Assembly: GCA_015257605.1 (NCBI GenBank)
Contig: JABZJV010000043.1
Location: forward strand, 1 to 5,467
Reading direction: 5' to 3'
DNA length: 5,467 nucleotides
From: Nanosynbacter sp.
GTDB taxonomy: Bacteria > Patescibacteriota > Saccharimonadia > Saccharimonadales > Saccharimonadaceae
Shown here piece by piece: positions 1 through 5,197 of the stretch. The notes beneath the pieces were generated by a model, which did no database searches, was not told the origin of the DNA, and was given only the letters and a program-made list of their open reading frames with translations. The translations under genes and the position numbers were made by a program. Positions within the stretch are counted from its first letter, which is position 1. Every line of letters begins with the position of its first letter.

Positions 1-279
1 ACTGGTAAAACACTTTATATACTCGACGAGCCAACGACTGGCTTGCATACTGCTGATGTGCGCAAATTGCTCGAGATTTTACAAAAATTAGTTGATGGTG
101 GCAACAGTATGATAATCATTGAGCATAATCTGGAAGTCATTAAATGCGCTGATTGGATTATTGATATGGGTCCAGAGGGTGGACAAGGCGGCGGCAGAGT
201 GGTTGCTGCTGGCACACCAGAAGACGTCTCAAACAATCCAGAAAGTCAAACTGGGAAATACTTACAGAAGCTGTTATAA
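1..279 (+). CDS. uvrA: UvrA, excinuclease ABC subunit A (C-terminal fragment)
   Basis: This is the last 92 residues of UvrA, the damage-recognition ATPase of nucleotide excision repair, which loads UvrB onto damaged DNA in the cytoplasm. The frame is open from base 1, so the gene starts outside the window. Visible parts belong to the second ABC ATPase domain: the Walker B and D-loop region LDEPTTGLH (residues 8-16 of the fragment), and the H-loop IIIEHNLEVIK around residues 38-48 with its switch histidine at 42. These are followed by the UvrA-typical IDMGPEGGQGGG and the conserved closing pattern A-G-T-P-E-D. It stops at TAA without the long C-terminal tail seen in some UvrA proteins. The next gene is convergent, so this is the end of its transcription unit. 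The family call is secure. The single-base start codon that an ORF finder would place at 43 (TTG) is internal to the Walker B region and is not a real start. Confidence 0.96.
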   Translation, partial: TGKTLYILDEPTTGLHTADVRKLLEILQKLVDGGNSMIIIEHNLEVIKCADWIIDMGPEGGQGGGRVVAAGTPEDVSNNPESQTGKYLQKLL

Positions 280-300
280 ACGATAATCTTTGCAAAGACT

Positions 301-330
301 AAAAACCCAATCTCAGACGAAAGATTTGGT
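301..330 (-). terminator. Intrinsic terminator of the dedA-family gene
   Basis: Read on the minus strand, ACCAAATCT (330-322) pairs with AGATTGGGT (313-305) with one internal mismatch (C308/T327) and an 8-base loop. It is followed by a run of five T at 305-301. It lies 11 bases past the dedA stop codon, in the 62-base gap between two convergent genes. On the plus strand the hairpin is not directly followed by T residues (the next T-run is at 344-350), so it would serve uvrA less well. Confidence 0.65.
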
Positions 331-341
331 ACGGATTTGCG

Positions 342-1001
342 TTATTTTTTCCGTTTGGACGTCTTGGTTTTTGAGAATAAAACTTGGAGCTGTTTTTTGA
401 GAGCCGTGCGGTTTGATGGTTTCTTGAGCGCGTGAATAATCATCGGCGAGACAGAGAGGAATACGATTATAAGAGCAGCAACCTCGATGTTAACGCCTGC
501 TTTGGTAAGTAATTCACCGGCGTAATAACCTAGATAAACAAACAGTGATGACCACAAGAATCCGCCGATAATGTTAAAAACCAAAAATGTTCTGTAATGC
601 ATTTTGCTGGCGCCAGCAACGATTGGCGCAAATGTGCGGACGATTGGCGCAAAACGAGCCAACACGATAGTAATTGAACCGTGCTTGTCGTAGAATTTTT
701 CAGTTTGCTCTAAATATTTTTTCTTGAAAAAACGCGAATTTTCTTTTTCAAATAATTTGCGGCCGACCTTATGTCCAAAACTATAGCCAACGCTATCGCC
801 TAGCACGGCTGCCAGAAATATCAGGATAGCGAATAGATGAATATCAATTGGCAAAATATGCTGTTGTACCATATAGGCTGCCGTAAACAGCAAGCTATCG
901 CCTGGAAATATGAAGCCGATTAATAAACCCGACTCAGCGAAAACTACCAATAAGATAATTGGCACGCCGAGATGAATAATCAAATTAATAAAGGCTTCCA
1001 T
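342..1001 (-). CDS. DedA-family (SNARE-associated / VTT domain) integral membrane protein
   Basis: This is a 219-residue inner-membrane protein of the DedA family. Bacterial members are linked to envelope homeostasis, and some act as undecaprenyl-phosphate or phospholipid translocases or proton-dependent transporters. Visible family marks in order: a hydrophobic N-terminal segment (about 11-32) with acidic Glu23; the re-entrant motif F-P-G-D-S at 32-36; a second hydrophobic stretch (55-73) with G-D-S-V-G-Y-x-x-G (68-76); the motif R116-F-A-P-I-V-R122 followed by A-P-I-V-A-G (125-130); N143-x-x-G; and further membrane segments at about 144-161 and 172-190. Arg116 and Arg122 have the same six-residue spacing as the two essential arginines described for E. 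coli YqjA. The C-terminus is a basic cytoplasmic tail ending KRKK. The ATG at 1001 lies only 10 bases after an extended -10 element and has no Shine-Dalgarno site, so the mRNA is probably nearly leaderless. The substrate cannot be told from sequence. Confidence 0.93.
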   Translation of the reverse strand: MEAFINLIIHLGVPIILLVVFAESGLLIGFIFPGDSLLFTAAYMVQQHILPIDIHLFAILIFLAAVLGDSVGYSFGHKVGRKLFEKENSRFFKKKYLEQTEKFYDKHGSITIVLARFAPIVRTFAPIVAGASKMHYRTFLVFNIIGGFLWSSLFVYLGYYAGELLTKAGVNIEVAALIIVFLSVSPMIIHALKKPSNRTALKKQLQVLFSKTKTSKRKK

Positions 1002-1020
1002 GCTAGAGCTGATTATAGCA
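1001..1020. repeat. Inverted repeat over dedA -10 and start codon (possible operator)
   Basis: TGCTA (1001-1005) and TAGCA (1016-1020) form a perfect 5-base inverted repeat with a 10-base spacer. It covers the dedA -10 element and the first base of its start codon. A second short dyad, TAGC-GCCA-GCTA, lies just upstream at 1029-1040. The position suits a repressor site, but the half-sites are short and CTAG is common in this window, so chance is possible. Confidence 0.25.
1012..1020 (-). promoter_or_regulatory. Extended -10 promoter of the dedA-family gene
   Basis: On the minus strand TGC (1020-1018) precedes a perfect TATAAT (1017-1012), giving an extended -10 (TGnTATAAT). No good -35 is present at the usual distance; TTAGCT at 1041-1036 is the best candidate. 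Transcription should begin near 1005-1001, giving a leader of at most about four bases before the ATG at 1001. Confidence 0.6.
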
Positions 1021-1109
1021 CAAATTTCTAGCGCCAGCTAATGGAATAGGTTTGGGTCTAAAAATTTATTGTCGAAACGTATCGGGGATATCGTGAATCA
1101 CTAGCTTGG

Positions 1110-1138
1110 TTCGAGCATTATCATAAACATGTTATAAT
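1110..1138 (+). promoter_or_regulatory. Promoter of the bL25 gene
   Basis: A perfect -10 TATAAT sits at 1133-1138 inside the 189-base intergenic gap. The -35 is weak: TTCGAG at 1110-1115 has ideal 17-base spacing, while TTGGTT at 1107-1112 is a slightly better match but spaced 20 bases. The predicted transcription start at about 1145 leaves a 46-base leader carrying the Shine-Dalgarno site AAAGGA (1177-1182), 8 bases before the ATG. Confidence 0.55.
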
Positions 1139-1190
1139 AGAGAAGTAATAGTAAGCCTCCGAAAAGGTATCTAACGAAAGGAAGAGAGAA

Positions 1191-1895
1191 ATGGGAGAAA
1201 AAATTACTCTGAAGATTGCTAAGCGCGAAGTGCTTGGCAAAAAAGTTAAAACGCTACGTCGCCAAGGAATTACGCCAGGCGTGGTCTACGGTGCGGGTAT
1301 GGAAGCGGTGCCGATTCAGGCTGAAGCTGGTGAAGTGCTGCGCGTCTATAAGCTAGCTGGCAAGCATACGCCCGTCCAGTTGCTAGGCAGCGAGCGGCGC
1401 ATAGCGATGATTAAGGATGTTGAATCATATCCGACTAGGTCAAATGCTCTTCGCCATATTTCTTTTCACGCAGTTCGGGCTGATGAGCCGGTGATTGCCG
1501 AGGTGCCGATTCATTTGAGCGGTACAGGAGAATCTGAGGCGGAGCGTGCCGGCTTGGTAGTGTTGCAAGCGCTTGAGAAGATCAAGGTCAAGGCCTTGCC
1601 GATGGATTTGCCAGAAGCATTGGAAGCGCCGACGGATGGTCTTGTTAAAGAAGGCGACCACGTGACCGTGGGTGATATTGTTTTGCCGGATGGTGTTGAG
1701 CTGGTCGATAGCGACGACGGCCGCGAAGGCACGGCTGATGACGATACTACAGTCAAAGATTTGGTTGTGGCAAACGTCTATGAGCCGAGCGCTCTAGCAG
1801 CTGCCAACGATGCGGCGGCCGGCGAAGCTGAGTCCGCTGACGCCGAACAAGTCGAAGTTACGGGAGAAGCTGAAAAGACTGAAGCGTCGGAATAG
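1191..1895 (+). CDS. rplY: 50S ribosomal protein bL25, long (CTC/TL5) form
   Basis: This 234-residue protein is bL25 of the general-stress-protein CTC type, which binds 5S rRNA in the large ribosomal subunit. The N-terminal 5S-binding beta-barrel covers about 5-95, with the hallmark R-R-Q-G-I-T-P-G-V-V-Y-G (23-34), H59-T60-P61 and the segment D76-V-E-S-Y-P..H89-I-S-F-H (76-93). The C-terminal TL5-like domain runs from about 98 to 197 and includes V-P-I-H-L-S-G (105-111) and V-K-E-G-D-H-V-T-V-G-D-I (152-163). Two things are odd. There is an acidic insertion at about 173-189 (D-S-D-D ... A-D-D-D), where relatives usually have a short turn before the last strand. There is also a tail of about 35 Ala/Glu-rich residues (200-234). 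The ATG is set by AAAGGA 8 bases upstream. Codons here look more G+C rich than in the flanking intergenic DNA, as often seen in highly expressed genes. The gene is monocistronic, ending at a strong terminator. Confidence 0.95.
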   Translation: MGEKITLKIAKREVLGKKVKTLRRQGITPGVVYGAGMEAVPIQAEAGEVLRVYKLAGKHTPVQLLGSERRIAMIKDVESYPTRSNALRHISFHAVRADEPVIAEVPIHLSGTGESEAERAGLVVLQALEKIKVKALPMDLPEALEAPTDGLVKEGDHVTVGDIVLPDGVELVDSDDGREGTADDDTTVKDLVVANVYEPSALAAANDAAAGEAESADAEQVEVTGEAEKTEASE

Positions 1896-1913
1896 TCTGG
1901 TCTTAGGTTATCA

Positions 1914-1944
1914 AAAAACACCGTCATGATTTGGCGGTGTTTTT
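1914..1944. terminator. Strong bidirectional intrinsic terminator
   Basis: AAAAACACCG (1914-1923) and CGGTGTTTTT (1935-1944) form a perfect 10-base stem with an 11-base loop. Going plus, the stem ends in five T after bL25; going minus, it ends in six T (1918-1913) after the ABC gene. It sits 18 bases past the bL25 stop and 23 bases past the ABC stop, so one hairpin serves both convergent genes. Confidence 0.92.
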
Positions 1945-1967
1945 GCTATAGCCGGAAATGCTAGAAA

Positions 1968-3740
1968 TTACTCCTCGATGAATCCGCCGGATTGCCGCGC
2001 CCACAACTTAGCGTAAACGCCGCGTTTTTTGGCAAGCAATTGATCGTGCGAACCGTCTTCGACAATGCGTCCGTTTTCCAGGACGATGATACGATCCAAC
2101 TTGGCGATGGTCGATAAGCGGTGGGCGATGACAATTGACGTTCGGTTTTTCATCAACGTTTCCAGCGACTTTTGGATTAGCGCTTCTGATTCTGAGTCTA
2201 ATGCTGATGTCGCCTCGTCAAGGACTAGAATTGGCGCATCTTTCAAAATCGCTCTGGCAATAGCGATACGCTGCCTCTGTCCGCCCGAAAGTTTGACGCC
2301 GCGTTCGCCAACTAGCGTGTCAAAACCGTCTTGCAGTTTGACGATGAAGTCGTAAGCGCCAGCCTTCTTAGCAGCTTTTTCAATTTCAGCATCGGTCGCG
2401 TCAGGCCGGCTGTAGGCGATATTTTCGCGGACGGATCGATGAAATAACAGCGGCTCTTGCGGTACGTAGGCAATTTGTTCGCGCAGGCTTGCCTGGGTAA
2501 CTTCGGCGATGTTTTGCGCATCAATGGCAATCTCTCCTGAGTCAATATCAGCAAACCGTAACAATAATTTGGTGAGGGTAGTTTTGCCAGACCCGCTTGA
2601 TCCGACTAAACCAATTTTTTCGCCTGGCTGAATATTGAGCGAGAAATCATGAAACAAGGTATCGCCTTGGCCTTCGTCGTGCGTAAAGGTCACATTGTGC
2701 ATGACAATGCCGCCGCGTTTAATTTTTAGTTTTTTGTCGCTGCGGTCAACTAGCGTCGTTGGTGTTTTAAGAATTTCTACCATCTCGTGAGCATCGCCAA
2801 TAATACGATTGTAACTACGCATGATGCCATTCATGTTCCACAACTCGTGCGCTACGCTGCCTGTATACGTTATGATTAAATAAACTGATGCTACTGATAC
2901 TAAATTGTGCTGAGCGGCGTATACTGCAAAAGCAATTGCGCCAATTTTGATAATTGTGTTGATGGTCGAATAAACGGTACTAACTTTCAGGAAACCGCGC
3001 ATCGTGCCCAAGCTAGCGCTGCGCCATGAACCTACCGTTTTTGAAAAGCGCTTTTGCTCTGTCGATTCAGCGCCAGATGATTTAACCGCCAGAATATTTG
3101 AAACCATGTCGGCTAATTGGCCGCTAACTTTATTGCTGGCTTTAGCCTCTTTTTCGCTTAATTTAGCCATTGGCCTAGAGCCAAAATAGACGGCAATACT
3201 AAAAATAATTGAAAAGATAAACAGGAATAAAGCATACTGCCAAATTAATGTCGATAAAATGATTATTGATCCAGCTAGGGAGATAACTAATGGCAAAATC
3301 GACCAGAAAATTGTATCCCAAAAACGTTCGACCGCGCCGTTTAGCTTATTGGTTTGGCTGACAAGCGAGCCGCCGAATTTATTAGCATGGAAAAACATTG
3401 TTTGATTAGTTAATTTACTAAAGCAGCGCGAGTATAAATCGCGTTGCAATGCAGTCTCGAGCGTCCAAGTGAGATACAATACCAAGCGCCAGCCAATTAC
3501 CGTTGAACACAGTTCGCTAACACCATACAGAACAATTAGCGTCCATAAATTATTAGCGGTTTGTAGCTGGTTGTGCTGGATAATATTAAGCAGCTCTGCG
3601 ATAACAAGCGGGCCGACAAAAATAGAAATAACGATTGTAGTAATTGCAAAAAATATCGCTAGATTCCTGCGGCGCCTGTAGGGTACAGATACTTGCCAGA
3701 ATAGGCGTAAAATTTCTTTATCGTTAATTTTATTTTTCAA
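1968..3740 (-). CDS. ABC exporter half-transporter (permease fused to ATPase)
   Basis: This is a 590-residue type IV (MsbA/LmrA-like) exporter: an N-terminal six-helix membrane domain fused to a C-terminal ATPase, expected to work as a dimer in the cytoplasmic membrane. Hydrophobic segments lie near residues 27-51, 64-90, 142-164, 166-186, 259-277 and 281-299. ATPase motifs: Walker A G-S-S-G-S-G-K-T-T (380-388), Q-loop Gln428, X-loop VGERG (477-481), signature LSGGQ (484-488), Walker B ILVLDE with catalytic Glu509, D-loop SALD, and switch His540. All catalytic residues are present, so a homodimer could be active. The A-loop aromatic that stacks on adenine is His354 rather than Tyr. The start is taken at TTG 3740 because AGGAG lies 6 bases upstream. 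An in-frame TTG at 3803 would add 21 residues but has no Shine-Dalgarno site and lies upstream of the likely -10. Substrate unknown (lipid, peptide or drug are all possible). No partner half-transporter is adjacent. Confidence 0.93.
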   Translation of the reverse strand: MKNKINDKEILRLFWQVSVPYRRRRNLAIFFAITTIVISIFVGPLVIAELLNIIQHNQLQTANNLWTLIVLYGVSELCSTVIGWRLVLYLTWTLETALQRDLYSRCFSKLTNQTMFFHANKFGGSLVSQTNKLNGAVERFWDTIFWSILPLVISLAGSIIILSTLIWQYALFLFIFSIIFSIAVYFGSRPMAKLSEKEAKASNKVSGQLADMVSNILAVKSSGAESTEQKRFSKTVGSWRSASLGTMRGFLKVSTVYSTINTIIKIGAIAFAVYAAQHNLVSVASVYLIITYTGSVAHELWNMNGIMRSYNRIIGDAHEMVEILKTPTTLVDRSDKKLKIKRGGIVMHNVTFTHDEGQGDTLFHDFSLNIQPGEKIGLVGSSGSGKTTLTKLLLRFADIDSGEIAIDAQNIAEVTQASLREQIAYVPQEPLLFHRSVRENIAYSRPDATDAEIEKAAKKAGAYDFIVKLQDGFDTLVGERGVKLSGGQRQRIAIARAILKDAPILVLDEATSALDSESEALIQKSLETLMKNRTSIVIAHRLSTIAKLDRIIVLENGRIVEDGSHDQLLAKKRGVYAKLWARQSGGFIEE

Positions 3741-3745
3741 AAGTA

Positions 3746-3751
3746 TCTCCT
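3746..3751 (-). promoter_or_regulatory. Ribosome binding site that fixes the ABC gene start
   Basis: On the minus strand the run AGAGGAGA includes AGGAGA at 3751-3746, with the GGAG core 6 bases before TTG at 3740-3738. This is the best Shine-Dalgarno match near any candidate start of this gene. It supports the 590-residue product over the longer 611-residue reading from 3803. Confidence 0.8.
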
Positions 3752-3762
3752 CTCTTGTGCAA

Positions 3763-3793
3763 TTTATATTGTGAGCAGTTTGATCATTGATAA
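3763..3793 (-). promoter_or_regulatory. Probable promoter of the ABC exporter gene
   Basis: On the minus strand TATAAA (3768-3763) is a good -10 and TTATCA (3793-3788) a partial -35, spaced a long 19 bases. Transcription would start near 3756, giving a leader of about 16 bases that holds the Shine-Dalgarno site. An imperfect inverted repeat, TTTGATCA (3779-3786) with TGATTCAAA (3796-3804, one bulged base), overlaps the -35 and could be an operator. Confidence 0.45.
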
Positions 3794-3836
3794 GGTGATT
3801 CAAACGCGAGATTTAGAGGAACTCTTTTGGCTCGAG

Positions 3837-3866
3837 TTCATAGATTAACCAATTATAAGGTATAAT
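3837..3866 (+). promoter_or_regulatory. Leaderless promoter of the short-chain dehydrogenase gene
   Basis: TTCATA (3837-3842) as -35 (four of six matches) and a perfect TATAAT (3861-3866) as -10 are separated by 18 bases. Only 6 bases lie between TATAAT and the ATG at 3873, so the first transcribed base is predicted to be the A of the start codon. There is no Shine-Dalgarno sequence before this ATG. Confidence 0.7.
3852..3866. repeat. Symmetric -10 dyad between divergent genes
   Basis: ATTATA (3852-3857), AGG, TATAAT (3861-3866) is a perfect 6-3-6 inverted repeat, so a TATAAT reads outward on both strands. The plus copy drives the dehydrogenase. The minus copy points at the ABC gene, with a predicted start near 3845. 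It may be a bidirectional promoter core, an operator over the -10, or both. Confidence 0.5.
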
Positions 3867-3872
3867 CTTGGT

Positions 3873-4676
3873 ATGAGTCAAGAACAAACAGTTTCGTATG
3901 TTTTAATAACAGGCACTACTAGCGGCTTGGGCAGAGAATTTGCTCGTATATTTGCGCAAAATGGCTATAATATCGTTGCTGTTGCGCGTAACGAAGTTCT
4001 ATTGCAACAGCAAAAACAGGAGTTAGAACGCCAGTTTGGCGTTGAAATGGTTTACATAGTTAAAGATTTGAGTGCTGAGAATAGCGCTCAAGAAGTTTAT
4101 GACGAGATTAAATATAAAGGCATTAATATAGACATCTTAATTAACAATGCCGGGTTTGGTTCGTTTGGTCGCTATGTTGATGTCGATTGGCAGCGCCAGA
4201 AGGGGCTTGCTAGCGTTAATATGCTGGCCGTGATGCAGTTGTCATATCTATTTGGTAAAGATATGGATCGTCGCGGTAAGGGCAAGATTGTTAATATTGC
4301 ATCGATTGCCTCGTTTCAAGCTGGGCCGTACATGGCGATGTATTATGCCTCGAAAGCTTTTGTTCGCTCGTTTTCTGAAGCTTTGCATGAAGAAATGAAG
4401 GGCTCTGGCGTGTCAGTGACAGCGATTTGCCCAGGTCCGGTAGCGACTAACTTTGAAAGAAATGCTCATATGATAAACTCGGCGATGTTCACTAGACTCA
4501 GAGTTTATACACCAGAAGTAGTTGCCGCGAAAAGCTATCGTGCTATTGTGCGCAATAAAGCAGTATACGTAGTTGGCTGGCCAAATAAGTTTTTGGTATT
4601 TTTGACGCGATTTTGTAGCTTGAAGTTTAGTAGAGTTCTCGCTAGTAAAATTAATTTAGGCAGTGGGCAAAAATAG
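3873..4676 (+). CDS. Short-chain dehydrogenase/reductase (classical SDR, DltE-like)
   Basis: This 267-residue protein is a classical SDR, an NAD(P)(H)-dependent oxidoreductase with a Rossmann fold. Visible motifs: cofactor loop T-G-T-T-S-G-L-G (13-20); Arg39 after the second beta strand, which favours NADP(H); acidic D65-L adenine contact; N-N-A-G (91-94); Asn116; catalytic Ser144; Tyr157-x-x-x-Lys161; and P-G-P-V-A-T (187-192). The full Asn-Ser-Tyr-Lys tetrad is present, so it should be active. The C-terminal part (about 229-255) includes the stretch V-G-W-P-N-K-F-L-V-F-L, typical of the COG0300 (DltE/YqjQ-like) branch, and may lie against a membrane. The substrate cannot be inferred. The ATG at 3873 fits a leaderless transcript: TATAAT ends 6 bases upstream and there is no Shine-Dalgarno site. 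It is divergent from the ABC gene and stands alone; the regulator 110 bases downstream has its own promoter. Confidence 0.94.
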   Translation: MSQEQTVSYVLITGTTSGLGREFARIFAQNGYNIVAVARNEVLLQQQKQELERQFGVEMVYIVKDLSAENSAQEVYDEIKYKGINIDILINNAGFGSFGRYVDVDWQRQKGLASVNMLAVMQLSYLFGKDMDRRGKGKIVNIASIASFQAGPYMAMYYASKAFVRSFSEALHEEMKGSGVSVTAICPGPVATNFERNAHMINSAMFTRLRVYTPEVVAAKSYRAIVRNKAVYVVGWPNKFLVFLTRFCSLKFSRVLASKINLGSGQK

Positions 4677-4678
4677 CC

Positions 4679-4717
4679 TGGTCTGATCAGTAATTTAATT
4701 GTTGAAAATCATGACCA
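4679..4717 (+). other. Hairpin after the dehydrogenase gene, without a T-run
   Basis: TGGTCTGAT (4679-4687) can pair with ATCA-T-GACCA (4708-4717, one bulged T) around a 20-base loop, two bases past the stop codon. No run of T follows, so it is not a classic terminator. It might protect the 3' end or help weak termination. The arm contains the 8-base palindrome CTGATCAG (4683-4690). Confidence 0.25.
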
Positions 4718-4751
4718 AGAAGTGTAGCATGATAAGTTTTGTAAAAAAGCA

Positions 4752-4780
4752 TTGTATTTTTATTGTAAATCATTTACAAT
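4752..4780 (+). promoter_or_regulatory. Promoter of the regulator-thioredoxin operon, probably leaderless
   Basis: TTGTAT (4752-4757) and TACAAT (4775-4780, five of six) are spaced by exactly 17 bases. Six bases separate TACAAT from the ATG at 4787, so the A of ATG is the predicted transcription start, the same geometry as the dehydrogenase promoter. No Shine-Dalgarno site precedes this ATG. The elements are nearly all inside the palindromic operator. Confidence 0.6.
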
Positions 4781-4787
4781 AAAAATA
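4755..4787. promoter_or_regulatory. Perfect 33-base palindromic operator (Fur/PerR-type box)
   Basis: TATTTTTATTGTAAAT (4755-4770), a central C at 4771, and its exact reverse complement (4772-4787) form a 16-1-16 perfect palindrome. The core TGTAAAT-C-ATTTACA has the 7-1-7 form known for Fur, PerR and Zur boxes, though its bases differ from the E. coli Fur and B. subtilis PerR consensus. It covers the spacer, the -10 and the first base of the regulator's ATG, so a bound dimer would block RNA polymerase. The likely binder is the Fur-family protein encoded immediately downstream. Confidence 0.85.
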
Positions 4788-5197
4788 TGACACAAATAGT
4801 TAGTCGAAGAATCACGAAATATACTGATAGTATACTATCGATTTTATGCCAACTGCAGCACGCTACTAATGCCGAGATTGCTAGCCGGTTGCGAGAGTTG
4901 TATTCAAATGTTAGCGATACTACGGTACATCGTATTACGCAACGTCTGCAGAGTGATGGCGTTATTGGACTGGCACCCGCGTCAAGGCAGGGCTGTTTGC
5001 GGTACGACTTTTCACCGGAATCACACGATCATTTTATATGCAGCGAGTGCGATAGTTTACAGGATATTAAAGTTCCTGATTCAGTGCGTTGCCAGATCGA
5101 GCGCCAGCTCGATGGCTGCTGTTTCGACGGTCCCTTAGTCATTACTGGAGTATGTCAACAATGTAAAAATAGAAGGAGGAATTATGGCATTAATTAG
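4787..5197 (+). CDS. Fur-superfamily metalloregulator, PerR-like
   Basis: This 136-residue dimeric DNA-binding repressor has the usual Fur length and two-domain plan. The N-terminal winged helix (about 8-75) has the recognition helix around S43-D-T-T-V-H-R-I-T-Q-R-L, with His48 where most relatives have Tyr (T-V-Y-R). The C-terminal domain has S-H-D-H-F-I-C-S-E-C (79-88) and C123-x-x-C126; the two CxxC pairs form the structural zinc site. Aligned by eye with B. subtilis PerR, the five regulatory metal ligands His37, Asp85, His91, His93 and Asp104 correspond to His25, Asp74, His80, His82 and Asp93. The Asp at the last position is associated with peroxide sensing, whereas Fur and Zur usually have Glu. 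Five further cysteines (21, 70, 102, 111, 112) are unusual in number. Its own promoter carries a perfect palindrome, and a thioredoxin gene overlaps its end by 14 bases, so it probably autoregulates a redox operon. Zinc or iron sensing remains possible. Confidence 0.9.
   Translation: MTQIVSRRITKYTDSILSILCQLQHATNAEIASRLRELYSNVSDTTVHRITQRLQSDGVIGLAPASRQGCLRYDFSPESHDHFICSECDSLQDIKVPDSVRCQIERQLDGCCFDGPLVITGVCQQCKNRRRNYGIN
5174..5179 (+). promoter_or_regulatory. Ribosome binding site of thioredoxin inside the regulator gene
   Basis: A consensus AGGAGG at 5174-5179, within the last codons of the regulator gene, lies 4 bases before the ATG at 5184. It fixes the thioredoxin start and suggests translational coupling. 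It contrasts with the absence of such a site before the operon's first gene. Confidence 0.85.

Noticed and set aside
287..298. A perfect 12-base palindrome, TCTTTGCAAAGA, just after uvrA.
   Set aside because: With no loop it would form only a 4-base stem, and no T-run follows, so it is not convincing as a terminator for uvrA or as a binding site.
604..619. A perfect 16-base palindrome (TTGCTGGC and its complement) inside the dedA-family gene.
   Set aside because: It encodes the conserved V-A-G-A-S-K segment, and has no promoter or second copy nearby; most simply a by-product of coding sequence.
1440..1756. Two minus-strand open frames of 73 and 81 codons within the bL25 gene.
   Set aside because: They are antisense shadows of a clearly conserved ribosomal protein gene, with no ribosome site or recognisable protein features.
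2065..3681. Several short open frames overlapping the ABC exporter gene in other frames.
   Set aside because: The exporter frame is intact and rich in known motifs across its whole length; the others have no start signals and look like translated shadows.
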